From contig CALAXT010000001.1 of assembly GCA_937895435.1 (NCBI GenBank), forward strand, positions 1-34,122: a DNA stretch of 34,122 nucleotides, written 5' to 3'. The notes under the pieces were generated by a model. That model saw nothing but the letters and a program-made list of their open reading frames with translations, was not told the DNA's origin and did not search any database. Origin of the DNA: an uncultured Paracoccaceae bacterium (GTDB taxonomy: Bacteria; Pseudomonadota; Alphaproteobacteria; Rhodobacterales; Rhodobacteraceae). Every line of letters begins with the position of its first letter. Positions within the stretch are counted from its first letter, which is position 1. Shown here in pieces: positions 1 to 8,038 of this stretch. Position numbers and translations under genes: made by a program.

Positions 1-11
1 AAAAATCAACC

Positions 12-1061
12 CTAATCATGCGCCGTGATGCACCCGCGCCCGGCGTGTTTCGAGGCATAAACAGCGCGGTCGGTGTTCAGCAGGGCCTCAGACGGTGACA
101 GGCGTTTGGGGCCGTGTGACAGGGCCGTGCCGATGCTGGCAGAGATGGTGCAGGGCGCGCCGTCATAGACAATCGGGCGTTCCAGTTTGGCCAGAATGCG
201 CTGGCCCAAGGCGGCCAGCCGGGCCGGATCGGTCAGGCCGGGAAAGACAATCACGAACTCATCGCCCCCGATCCGGGCCACTGTGTCACCCTGCCGCGTT
301 TCCGACAGCAGCACCCGCGCCACCTCTTGCAACACATGATCGCCCGCCGCATGGCCGCGGGAATCGTTGACCGCCTTAAAGAAATCTAAATCCAGCTGCA
401 TCAGCGCAAAGGGCGTGGCGCGGGCGTGCAGATCTTCCATCACGCGTTCCATCGCACGGCGGTTGCGCAGGCCGGTCAGCGTGTCGGTCATCGCCTGTTC
501 CTCGGCCACCGATTTCGCACCCTGCAATCGCCGCGTCAGGCTGAGCAGTTCGGCCATCACAGCCGATTTCGCCTCAGACAAATACAGCATTTCAACGGTC
601 AGGTCGGTGGGGGCGAAATCACCCGCTGTCAGGTCATGTTCGCTGACCGCAACCGTCAGGTTGATGCCAAACGACAGGTTCACCAAAAGCCCCGCCCCCC
701 CCTCAACCGGCACCGATTGCCCGGTAAAGGCGGTGTGGGGCGGTTGGCGCAGGCTCAGCGACAGCCGCCGGCCACTTTGCTCGGCCAATTTGCGCAAACT
801 GCGCGTGGCCTGGGGCCGGCGGATCATAAACAGCTGGTCAAACCGCAGTGCGCCCTGCCCGGTATCGCTGTCAATTTCGGGGCAAATCTTGCGCAATGTC
901 GGGCCTGCGCCCAAAATGCGGCCATGAAAATCGACCCAAAGATGCATGGGCAACATCTGATCCAACGCCGCCGCGCCAAGCACCATTGGCGCGGCACTTT
1001 TTAAAGTGGCGGCGGTCTTTGCCCCTGTGATCACGGGCGACTGCCCCGGCGCTTTCTTCAT
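12..1061 (-). CDS. HNOBA-GGDEF diguanylate cyclase paired with an H-NOX protein
   Basis: Predicted to make cyclic di-GMP from two GTP under control of a partner sensor. Residues about 33-160 resemble the HNOBA (H-NOX associated, PAS-like) domain of guanylate cyclases, including a segment LWVDFHGRILGAG and the motif FMIRRP. A helical linker (about 162-190) leads to a GGDEF domain starting at TDTLTGLRNRR. The active-site GGDEF is at 265-269 and is intact. An RQGD five residues before it (256-259) fits the RxxD inhibitory I-site, so product inhibition is likely. No signal peptide or membrane segment is seen, so it should be cytosolic. Its ATG overlaps the stop codon of the H-NOX-like gene (ATGA), indicating translational coupling and joint function. 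H-NOX/cyclase pairs are known from Shewanella, Legionella and roseobacters. The cyclase call is firm; the HNOBA call rests on motif resemblance. Confidence 0.88.
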   Translation of the reverse strand: MKKAPGQSPVITGAKTAATLKSAAPMVLGAAALDQMLPMHLWVDFHGRILGAGPTLRKICPEIDSDTGQGALRFDQLFMIRRPQATRSLRKLAEQSGRRLSLSLRQPPHTAFTGQSVPVEGGAGLLVNLSFGINLTVAVSEHDLTAGDFAPTDLTVEMLYLSEAKSAVMAELLSLTRRLQGAKSVAEEQAMTDTLTGLRNRRAMERVMEDLHARATPFALMQLDLDFFKAVNDSRGHAAGDHVLQEVARVLLSETRQGDTVARIGGDEFVIVFPGLTDPARLAALGQRILAKLERPIVYDGAPCTISASIGTALSHGPKRLSPSEALLNTDRAVYASKHAGRGCITAHD

Positions 1062-1651
1062 GATGACAGTTCGCGCGCCGACAAATCAAACCTGCGCCCC
1101 TCTGCATGGCTGGGGTCAAGCAGATCAACCCAGATCAGTTCAGCCCCGTCGAGGGTGCCGCCATGTTCCAACAAAACCAAAGCGCCATAGTCATCCGCCA
1201 TCGCCCGCAGCAATCCCACCAGAACATGGCCAATTTCAGGATGGGCGGATCGACAGATCACGCAAAACCGTTCTGGTTCGTCCTCGCGCAGCTCAAGCAT
1301 CGGCAAATCGAGGCCAGGCACGGCCAATTCGCCCCGGTCGCGCAGTTGTTCGAGCGAGTGCAGAAAATCCTCAAAACTCAGGCCACCAAAGCGCAACAGA
1401 CGGCGCAGGCGCAGCTGGTTGGGATGCGAAACCAAATAGGTGCCCATATCTTCCAGCAAGGTCTGGCGGGGGCGGCCCAATTCAACAGAGGCCGCATTCA
1501 GCACCGCCACGCTCAGCACGTCAGGATAGGGCAGCATCGGTTCAAAGCCTTCGGCGGGCAAACCCGCTTTCAGCGCCACCAGCCCCCATAGGGCTTGGCC
1601 ATATGTGTCACGCAAAAAGCACTGGATCGACCTGTTGATCAGACCGTGCAT
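1058..1651 (-). CDS. H-NOX-like sensor protein lacking the heme-ligand histidine
   Basis: A 197-residue protein with the H-NOX fold pattern: MHGLINRSIQCFLRDTYG at the N-terminus, a helical region, FEDFLHSLEQLRDR (93-106), then CRSAH before VGLLRAMADDYG. H-NOX proteins normally bind heme through a histidine in the LDExH helix and through a YxSxR motif, and sense NO or O2. Here the ligand position is Arg104, and YxSxR reads CRSAH (133-137), with Cys for Tyr and His for Arg. Heme binding in the usual way is therefore doubtful. The start at 1651 is chosen over an upstream ATG at 1699 because family members begin with MxG at this point, and GGGGA lies just upstream. Translationally coupled to the downstream HNOBA-GGDEF cyclase, it is probably that enzyme's regulator. 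Whether it senses NO, another ligand, or acts only as a scaffold cannot be told from sequence. Confidence 0.82.
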   Translation of the reverse strand: MHGLINRSIQCFLRDTYGQALWGLVALKAGLPAEGFEPMLPYPDVLSVAVLNAASVELGRPRQTLLEDMGTYLVSHPNQLRLRRLLRFGGLSFEDFLHSLEQLRDRGELAVPGLDLPMLELREDEPERFCVICRSAHPEIGHVLVGLLRAMADDYGALVLLEHGGTLDGAELIWVDLLDPSHAEGRRFDLSARELSS

Positions 1652-1732
1652 GACTGCTTTTCCCCGCTCAGCATCCCTGTTGTGCGGCAGTTTAATCACC
1701 GCTTCTTAACAAAGGGCAAATGCAGCCACAGG

Positions 1733-3082
1733 TTAGGGGCGGTAGTTTTCAAAGCTCCAACGATCAGGGGCCGCCACCAAGTCTTGCAGCCGCCGGGTCA
1801 GGGCCGCATCACCGTTTGATTGTGCCAAATCGCTCAGCCGGGCGAGTGCTGCTTGCCCCGCCCACCCCCAATCAGCCCGCAGTGTCCAAAGATCCAAACC
1901 TGCCGCAGACACATCACCAGCCACATAGCGTGCCACTTGGGTGCGCGCGCTGATTGATTGGGCATCAAAAAGCGGCGTCAACCACACCAGCGCCGCCGCA
2001 AAGCCCGCAGACGCCAGCACAAAGTTCACGCGGCGCACCCGCGCCATCCACACCCCCCCAAACAAAGCAGAAACCCCATACCCCAATCCAAACGCCAGCA
2101 CCCAAACCGCCACCGCCACCGCCGCCAACCGTCCCGGCGTCCAGCCCAAATCTGCAACCCGCAGTGCCAGTTGCCCCAAAGCCAAGACGGCAGGCAACGG
2201 CAACACCACCGCAAGCCCTCGCCCCGACAGGCGCAAAAAAACAGGCCCAGCCGCAGCATGATCAGTTTCATCCGCAATCAGGCTGACCATCACGATCATC
2301 ATGACCGCCACCAGCAGCACAAAATAGGCTGGTGAAAGCGCGCCCAAAGCTGCACCCTGCCCATGGGTCAGCGCGGCACCACAAAATATAACCACCGCCA
2401 CCAGCAAAGCGGGCGCAAAAAGCCGCAGCAACTTAAGCGGCAACAAGGGATCTTGGGTCATATATCGTTGGGCAAAGAGCGCAGCCCCCAGACCAAAGCC
2501 CCCCCCCGTCACCGCAGATGCGACCAACGGATGCGCCGTGACCGCCCCCACAAAGCCCATGCCTGCGCTTTGCAAAAGCCCATCAAAAAAGAACACACCC
2601 CCCCAAATCAGGCCCGCAACCAACCCCGCCGCAAGCCCGCGCCCCAACAGATCCCATATCTGGCGATAAAGCCTTGGGTATTGGGCGAGAAAACCACCAG
2701 CATGGAATTGGGCGTGAAACTGGCACAAGATAAGGGGCACGCTTAGCGCCCAAACCAACGCAGCACCAAAAATCAGGCTGGGGGTGTGCAAAAGCGCCCT
2801 TGGGGCATCAAACCGATCAAAAATGGCCCAAAGCAGCAATGTGCCAAGCCCCAGACCCAGACCCAATGCCCGGCGCAGCACCCCACCGCGGGGCAGCGAT
2901 CCTAGCATTGCCAAAAATCCCGCACCACCAAACAGGCTGACCGCCGCACCCCACAGCCCAGCCCAACCAGCCAGACCACCGCCCGCAATCGATTGGCCAC
3001 CGGCCCAAACCCCAACGCCAGCAAGCGCACCGACCAGAATTCCCGAGAGCGGCACCATGTTGTGCGCGCTTGTCTTGGCCAT
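1733..3082 (-). CDS. DUF4153-like multi-pass membrane protein
   Basis: A 449-residue protein made largely of hydrophobic stretches rich in Gly, Ala, Leu and Val; about ten or more membrane segments can be picked out between residues 10 and 390. It ends in a soluble tail of about 70 residues (ARYVAGDVSAAGLDLWTLRADWGW onwards) that should lie outside the membrane. The layout resembles DUF4153 inner-membrane proteins, whose function is unknown. I prefer the ATG at 3082 (MAKTSAHN), preceded by a G-rich stretch, over a GTG at 3109, which lacks a good ribosome site. It lies 50 bases after the MttB-family gene on the same strand and may be co-transcribed, but nothing links the two functionally. Confidence 0.65.
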   Translation of the reverse strand: MAKTSAHNMVPLSGILVGALAGVGVWAGGQSIAGGGLAGWAGLWGAAVSLFGGAGFLAMLGSLPRGGVLRRALGLGLGLGTLLLWAIFDRFDAPRALLHTPSLIFGAALVWALSVPLILCQFHAQFHAGGFLAQYPRLYRQIWDLLGRGLAAGLVAGLIWGGVFFFDGLLQSAGMGFVGAVTAHPLVASAVTGGGFGLGAALFAQRYMTQDPLLPLKLLRLFAPALLVAVVIFCGAALTHGQGAALGALSPAYFVLLVAVMMIVMVSLIADETDHAAAGPVFLRLSGRGLAVVLPLPAVLALGQLALRVADLGWTPGRLAAVAVAVWVLAFGLGYGVSALFGGVWMARVRRVNFVLASAGFAAALVWLTPLFDAQSISARTQVARYVAGDVSAAGLDLWTLRADWGWAGQAALARLSDLAQSNGDAALTRRLQDLVAAPDRWSFENYRP

Positions 3083-3132
3083 TGATATGCCCCCCAAATC
3101 AGCGGCCACTGCAGAAAAACGGGGCTTGGTGC

Positions 3133-4689
3133 CTAGAAATCCGTGGGTGCGCCACCTTCTTGTTTACGCCGGGCCACAAATTCCTGCAATGCGCCACGAT
3201 GATCATCCGCCATCGTGGGGGGCACGAATTCCTCTAGGATCGCCTTATAGATCCTGTGCGCACGCTCTGCGGTCCAAACCGATCCGTCCAATTGCCATGC
3301 CTCATAATTGCGCCAATCAGACACAATGGGGGCATAAAAAGCATTTGTATAACGTTCCTGGGTATGGGCACAGCCAAAATAATGCCCCCCCGGCCCGACG
3401 TCTTTGATCGCATCAAAGGCGATATCATCATCAGTTGTCGCCCATGTCGGCTGTTCGAAATAGCGCTGGATCATCTGCAAGACTTCACAATCCATGACGA
3501 ACTTCTCTGGGCTGGCAATCAGCCCACCCTCCAGCCAACCAGCCGCATGATAGACCATATTGGTGCCTGATTGCACCGCAGCCCAAAGGCTGTTTGATGT
3601 CTCCCACATCGCTTGCCCATCGGGCACATTGGCCGCACACACCCCGGATGAGCGCAGCGGCAGCCCGTAAAACCGCGCCATCTGGCCAGTCATCTGGGTG
3701 GCGCGCATATATTCCGGCGTGCCAAAGGCAGGCGCGCCAGATTTCATATCGACGTTAGAAGTAAATGTACCAATCGCAACAGGGCAGCCCGGGCGGATGA
3801 ATTGCAGCAGCGCCACTGCGGCCAAACCTTCTGCCAAGCTCAGCGTGACCGCGCCCGACATCGTGACCGGCGCCATTGCCCCGGCCAATGTAAAGGGTGT
3901 GACCACAACCGCCTGATTGCGCAACGCCAGACGCATCGCACCATCCAGCATGGGAAAATCATGTTTCAAAGGCGAGACCGAATTGATGTTGGTATACATC
4001 CTTGGCTTTTCGTCAAATTCGCTATGGCTCAGCCCCGCCGCCAGCCGCGTCATTTCCATCACATCTTCAACACGTTCACGACCCAAGCTATAGGCATGCA
4101 CAACTTTGTCGGTAAGCGTCAGTTTTTCATAAAGACAATCAAGATGCCGAACAGAGGCGTGAATATCGATCGGTTCTACCGGATAGCCCCCCGCGATATG
4201 AATGCAGTTGAAATACTGCGTCAGCTTCATGAATTCTTGAAATGTTGCAAAATCACCTGAGCGTTTGCCACGTTCAAGATCCCAAGAATTGGGCGGCGAT
4301 GACACGTTGACAAAGCTCATGTAGCGCCCGCCAATGATGATTTCGCGCGCAGGGTTGCGTGGGGTTATAGTGAATTGTGCTGGCGCATGGCTCAGCATTT
4401 CCATCACAAAATCTTCATCCATCCGAACATTGGTGCCGGTGATCTTACACCCGGCACGGCGCAGATGTTCGACCGCTTCAGGGTTTAAAAATTCAATACC
4501 GATTTCGCGCAAAATGCGCATTGCCCCCCGATGAATCGCCTGTACGCCATCACCATCCAGCGGCTCGGTCGGTCGATCGGGGTTCTGCGGCTGACGCCAT
4601 GGCATCTGATCAATCACGGCGCTGCCGGCGCGATCTCTGTGGCCCGCGCGCCCGCCCGAGCGTCGTTTGCGTGCTGCGTCATCTGCCAT
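3133..4689 (-). CDS. MttB-family (COG5598) corrinoid-dependent methyltransferase, non-pyrrolysine type
   Basis: A 518-residue protein of the trimethylamine methyltransferase (MttB) superfamily, recognised by the TIM-barrel signature stretches IHRGAMRILREIGIEFLNPEA, FVNVSSPPN, TNINSVSPLKHD and YHAAGWLEGGLIASPEKFVMDCE. Archaeal MttB uses pyrrolysine encoded by an in-frame UAG. Here the frame is open without any stop, so this belongs to the non-Pyl branch, some members of which demethylate glycine betaine or related quaternary amines onto a corrinoid protein. Marine Rhodobacterales carry many such paralogues of unknown substrate. AGGGGG lies 5-6 bases before the ATG. No corrinoid protein, activase or second methyltransferase is encoded nearby, so its methyl acceptor must be elsewhere. 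The substrate is unassigned. The N-terminal 30 residues are Arg-rich and look disordered. Confidence 0.85.
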   Translation of the reverse strand: MADDAARKRRSGGRAGHRDRAGSAVIDQMPWRQPQNPDRPTEPLDGDGVQAIHRGAMRILREIGIEFLNPEAVEHLRRAGCKITGTNVRMDEDFVMEMLSHAPAQFTITPRNPAREIIIGGRYMSFVNVSSPPNSWDLERGKRSGDFATFQEFMKLTQYFNCIHIAGGYPVEPIDIHASVRHLDCLYEKLTLTDKVVHAYSLGRERVEDVMEMTRLAAGLSHSEFDEKPRMYTNINSVSPLKHDFPMLDGAMRLALRNQAVVVTPFTLAGAMAPVTMSGAVTLSLAEGLAAVALLQFIRPGCPVAIGTFTSNVDMKSGAPAFGTPEYMRATQMTGQMARFYGLPLRSSGVCAANVPDGQAMWETSNSLWAAVQSGTNMVYHAAGWLEGGLIASPEKFVMDCEVLQMIQRYFEQPTWATTDDDIAFDAIKDVGPGGHYFGCAHTQERYTNAFYAPIVSDWRNYEAWQLDGSVWTAERAHRIYKAILEEFVPPTMADDHRGALQEFVARRKQEGGAPTDF

Positions 4690-4809
4690 TTCTGCCCCCT
4701 GCGCCGCTCTTGGCTTCTTGTTGGTGATGGCAGATCAGAAAGGCGGTTTGGCTTTCCGTTCACGACGCGAATGCGTCGTTTTTTGCCCTGTGGGCGAACC
4801 TGACAAGGC
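4690..4809. other. Intergenic region with a hairpin and T-run
   Basis: This 120-base gap holds a perfect 7-bp stem, ACGACGC (4762-4768) and GCGTCGT (4773-4779), with loop GAAT and a run of six T on the plus strand (4779-4784). This is the form of an intrinsic terminator, but it faces plus-strand transcription although both flanking genes run minus. It might stop antisense transcription, or act in the leader of the MttB-family gene. No other clear signal is seen. Confidence 0.5.
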
Positions 4810-5526
4810 CTAGCGGCTGCGCTGCGCTGCAAGCCAGTCCGGTAGATGCGAAATATCGGGCAAAACCACATCAGCCAACGGTGCGAGCACTTGGGCGGGT
4901 GCTATGCCTGTCAACACAGCCACCGTGCGCATACCCGCAGCACGCCCTGCACTAAGATCATGCAGGCTGTCCCCCACCATCGCCACGCGCGCCGGATCAA
5001 GCCCCGTGGCACGAACAAAGGCATTCAGCATACCGGGCGCAGGCTTGCCACCAAAGCCGCTGTCAGACCCTGCAATAAAATCAAAAAGCCCCAGAATGCC
5101 CGTCTCTTGCAAATGTGCCATTGCCACAGCCTCAGCATCATTGGTGGCCAAACCTATGCGATAGCCATCGGCCCGAAATTGGGCGAACAGCGGCAACAGG
5201 GCCACAACCTCGACCACAGGGACCGATTGCGCCATAACATTAATCTCTGCACATAATTCTGCGTGATCGACCAATGGCAGCAGCGGCAACAAAGCTTGCA
5301 CAATCTCATCGGGCGTGTGGGCAATGACCAAGCTGTCGTTTTGAAATTGCAAGCTATCTGGGTCAAACCCCAAAACGGCCGACAACCTATCCGCGGCCAC
5401 GCCATGGCTGGCGACCAAATGGGTGATCAGATCGGCTGTCCAGCGCGCCCATGTCGCGTGAAAGTCAAACAAAGTGCCGTCTTTGTCAAAAATCAGCCCG
5501 TCGATCGCCCCACTCATCGCCTGCAT
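4810..5526 (-). CDS. HAD-superfamily phosphatase, phosphoglycolate phosphatase-like
   Basis: A 238-residue haloacid dehalogenase hydrolase. Motif I is FDKDGTLFDF near residue 15 (nucleophile and acid/base Asp), motif II is LATND near 125, and motifs III/IV are GFGGKPAPGM and MVGDSLHDLSAGRAAG. The helical cap between motifs I and II is the C1 type seen in Gph (2-phosphoglycolate phosphatase) and related sugar-phosphate phosphatases. The substrate cannot be fixed by sequence; phosphoglycolate is the usual assignment. The ATG at 5526 has GGGGG 6-7 bases upstream; a second Met three codons later would sit too far from it. Same strand as the DUF3572 gene upstream, with a 62-base gap. Confidence 0.85.
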   Translation of the reverse strand: MQAMSGAIDGLIFDKDGTLFDFHATWARWTADLITHLVASHGVAADRLSAVLGFDPDSLQFQNDSLVIAHTPDEIVQALLPLLPLVDHAELCAEINVMAQSVPVVEVVALLPLFAQFRADGYRIGLATNDAEAVAMAHLQETGILGLFDFIAGSDSGFGGKPAPGMLNAFVRATGLDPARVAMVGDSLHDLSAGRAAGMRTVAVLTGIAPAQVLAPLADVVLPDISHLPDWLAAQRSR

Positions 5527-5588
5527 TCACGCCCCCAGATTTTGCCAGCAATGGATCGCAAAGCCCGGTGGGGAATGCAAGCGGGCGA

Positions 5589-5873
5589 TTATGTCCAGTG
5601 TACGCGCCGCCCACCGGGCAGGCCCTCACGCGCCAGCGCCGGGGCCTCATAGGGCAAACCCGCCGCCTGACAAAAATCGATGACCCAACCATCTTCCATC
5701 ATCAGAAAATCTAACAGCGCAATCAAAAACGCAGGCTCTTGCGCCCGCGCGTGCACATCACTTGGCGCGGCCCCACTGGCGGCCAAAAAAGACTGCCACA
5801 ATTCATCTTGCCCAGCGACCCACGCCAAGGCCTGCAGGGCTACGACCTCTGGCGATCTTTCCGTGTGCCGCAT
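5589..5873 (-). CDS. DUF3572 family protein
   Basis: A 94-residue cytosolic protein matching the DUF3572 pattern: ALQALAWVAG, then a helical middle, DFLMMEDGWVIDFCQAAGLPYEAP, and an ending of the type LPGGxxxHWT. The function of the family is unknown. In many alphaproteobacteria the gene sits next to, and divergent from, pleD as here, which hints at a link with cyclic di-GMP or cell-cycle control but does not prove it. AGGGA lies upstream of the ATG with suitable spacing. Confidence 0.85.
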   Translation of the reverse strand: MRHTERSPEVVALQALAWVAGQDELWQSFLAASGAAPSDVHARAQEPAFLIALLDFLMMEDGWVIDFCQAAGLPYEAPALAREGLPGGRRVHWT

Positions 5874-6023
5874 CTGTGTTCCCTACCCCAAAATTTTCAT
5901 CACCAGATGTTTCACAACTTGGACAAAAAACAAAAGCCACTGACCGTTGGAAACGAAATATTAACCCTCGCACGCAACAACAGACTAATCATGTTGTGCA
6001 GCATGACGCAACGGAGGCAGGCC

Positions 6024-7445
6024 ATGGCAGGCACGATCCTGATAGTCGACGATATCGCCACGAACCGCATCGTGCTTAAGGTCAAACTGGCCGATGCCTG
6101 TTATGAAACCCTGCAATGTGCGACGGGGCAAGAGGCGCTGCGGCTTGCGCGGGCAGCTAGCCCCGATCTGATTTTACTCGACCAGATGATGCCCGATCTG
6201 GATGGGATTGAGGTTTGCCGCAGGCTGCGCGCCAACCCAAACACCTGCGATATTCCGGTTGTGATGGTTACAGCCCAAGACACCACAGAAGCCCGCTTGG
6301 CAGCCCTGCACGCCGGCGCGGATGAGTTTTTTGGCAAACCATTGGATGAAAAACTCTTGCTTGCGCGCATTCGCAACCTGATGCGCGCCCGCGAAACCGC
6401 CCAAGAGCTGCGATTGCGCGATTCAACATCGCGCGCGCTTGGCTTTGGCGAGCGCCCCACGACATTTGATACCCCTGGCCGCATTGCGCTGATTACCGGG
6501 TGCAAAGAACAGGCACTTGGCTGGCGGCAGGCTTTGATGCCACATTTGCAAGATGAAATTTCAGTCTTTGACCGTTTGCAGGCAATGAACGATCTGTTCG
6601 GCCCTGATGGCCAAAGCCAGACCATGCCCGATGTCATCATGATCGCTGCGGACCTTTGCGCCCGTGGTGACGGGTTGCGGCTGATGACCGAATTTCGCAG
6701 CCGCCACAGCACACGTCATGCGGCGATCTGCATCGCTTTTGGCCAAGAAGACCGTGATTTGGCCGAACACGCGCTGGATTTGGGGGCCAATGATCTGGTC
6801 CGCCCCGAATCTGATCCCCGCGAAATTGCGCTGCGCTTGGGCACACTGAAACGACGCAAACGTCAGGCAGACCGTTTGCGGGCATCGGTGCATGATGGGT
6901 TGCGCGCCGCGCTGACCGACCCTCTGACCGGGCTCTACAACCGCCGCTATGCCCTGCCGCATCTGTCACGCATCGCCGAACACGCCAGCAAATCCGGCAA
7001 ACCTTTTGCGGTGATGGTGTTAGATATCGACCGCTTCAAACGCGTGAATGATACCTGGGGCCATGCCACCGGTGATAAAGTGTTGATTGAGGTTGCAACC
7101 CGCCTGCGCAACAATTTACGCGCCAAAGATCTGCTGGCCCGCATTGGTGGCGAAGAATTTTTGGTGGCTTTGCCTGACACCTCATTGGATATGGCGATCC
7201 GGGCCGCCAATCGCCTGTGTGCAGCGGTAAAATCTGCACCCGTCGTGACAACAGATGGCATGGAAATCGCCATAACACTTTCGATTGGACTGTCGGTGGC
7301 TGGTGGCCAACCGGTGGCGCAGGCAGATGCTGGCGGATGCCAGTTGCCCAGCATTCTCACGCTGATCGACAATGCCGATCATGCCATGCTGATCGCCAAA
7401 GCCGAGGGCCGCAACCAAGTCACGATCAGCCGCACCGCCGCGTGA
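6024..7445 (+). CDS. pleD: PleD response regulator diguanylate cyclase
   Basis: Cytosolic response regulator making cyclic di-GMP; in Caulobacter it drives the swarmer-to-stalked transition. The 473-residue protein has a first receiver domain (about 3-118) with acidic pair D9/D10, phospho-acceptor D53 in LLDQMMP and K105; a second, degenerate receiver (about 153-272) used for dimerisation; and a GGDEF domain from LTDPLTGLYNRR (about 297). The active site is GGEEF (375-379), and RAKD (366-369) five residues earlier is the I-site for product inhibition. The order REC-REC-GGDEF and the position of D53 match PleD. The open frame reaches further upstream, but the ATG at 6024 is chosen because GGAGG lies 6 bases before it and the protein then begins at the receiver fold. 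Convergent with the CpxP-like gene. Confidence 0.95.
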   Translation: MAGTILIVDDIATNRIVLKVKLADACYETLQCATGQEALRLARAASPDLILLDQMMPDLDGIEVCRRLRANPNTCDIPVVMVTAQDTTEARLAALHAGADEFFGKPLDEKLLLARIRNLMRARETAQELRLRDSTSRALGFGERPTTFDTPGRIALITGCKEQALGWRQALMPHLQDEISVFDRLQAMNDLFGPDGQSQTMPDVIMIAADLCARGDGLRLMTEFRSRHSTRHAAICIAFGQEDRDLAEHALDLGANDLVRPESDPREIALRLGTLKRRKRQADRLRASVHDGLRAALTDPLTGLYNRRYALPHLSRIAEHASKSGKPFAVMVLDIDRFKRVNDTWGHATGDKVLIEVATRLRNNLRAKDLLARIGGEEFLVALPDTSLDMAIRAANRLCAAVKSAPVVTTDGMEIAITLSIGLSVAGGQPVAQADAGGCQLPSILTLIDNADHAMLIAKAEGRNQVTISRTAA

Positions 7446-7462
7446 TCACGCCAAATTCTCAA

Positions 7463-8035
7463 TCAATGTTCAGCCGTTTGGCCCCGCTCTTTGCCCCGCG
7501 CGGTTTGGGCCGCTTTGGCCTGCGCAGCATTCAACCGTTGTTCCAGCCGATCTGCGAAAGCGCGGCGTTCCGAGGGGCGCATCTCAGCCAGCCGGCTGGC
7601 CAGCAGCATTTGGGCACGCGCGCTGCGGGCGACCAAAGCGTTTTGGTTTTCTTGCAGCAACGCGGCAACCACAGCGCTGTCATAGGGGTCGGCCCGCAAA
7701 GGTGCCAACAACGCGGCATACCCGGCACGGGTGCTCTGGCGGTCGGCCTTGGCCGGGCTATCACTTTGGCGAAAGGCCGTTAGCAGCGCGCGGCGGTCTT
7801 CTGGTGTCAGCGCAGCGGTCAACATATTGGGCCGGGGCGCATGCTGGCTGGCATCGCCACGGGCTGAGCGGCCATGATGAAGCGCCGAGCCACCAATCAG
7901 CCCCATCAGCAACAGGTTCAGCGTCAGGGATCCACCCAACAAGATTGTCCAACCGCGCCCCCGGCTGCGCAGACCAATTTTGGCAGCCCCAGACGCTGCG
8001 TTTTGCACGGTGTCATCATGTTCCTGCGCATTCAT
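7463..8035 (-). CDS. Periplasmic CpxP/Spy-like heavy-metal sensor protein
   Basis: A 190-residue membrane-anchored protein. Residues 1-28 are cytosolic, 29-50 form one membrane segment (WTILLGGSLTLNLLLMGLIGG), and the rest is a helical, charged periplasmic domain. That domain contains LTPEDRRALLTAFR and MRPSERRAFADRLEQRL, the LTxxxR-type repeats of the CpxP/Spy and Metal_resist families. Such proteins bind metals or misfolded protein and tune stress signalling. It starts 3 bases after the stop of the small anti-sigma-like gene, so both are almost certainly in one transcript with the ECF sigma factor. This supports a role in sensing for the sigma factor. The bound metal, if any, is unknown; no Cys cluster is present. 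Confidence 0.75.
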   Translation of the reverse strand: MNAQEHDDTVQNAASGAAKIGLRSRGRGWTILLGGSLTLNLLLMGLIGGSALHHGRSARGDASQHAPRPNMLTAALTPEDRRALLTAFRQSDSPAKADRQSTRAGYAALLAPLRADPYDSAVVAALLQENQNALVARSARAQMLLASRLAEMRPSERRAFADRLEQRLNAAQAKAAQTARGKERGQTAEH

Positions 8036-8038
8036 CAG

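Noticed and set aside
1340-1380. His98 of the H-NOX-like protein as the normal heme ligand
   Set aside because: It lies six residues before the ligand position and would face another side of the helix, so I do not count it as the conserved histidine.
1695-1715. TTAA-N10-TTAA resembling a CtrA site before the H-NOX-like gene
   Set aside because: The CtrA consensus spacing is seven bases; ten does not fit.
5739-6023. N-terminal extension of PleD in the open frame
   Set aside because: It overlaps the divergent DUF3572 gene, has no PleD similarity, and a strong GGAGG site sits before the ATG at 6024.
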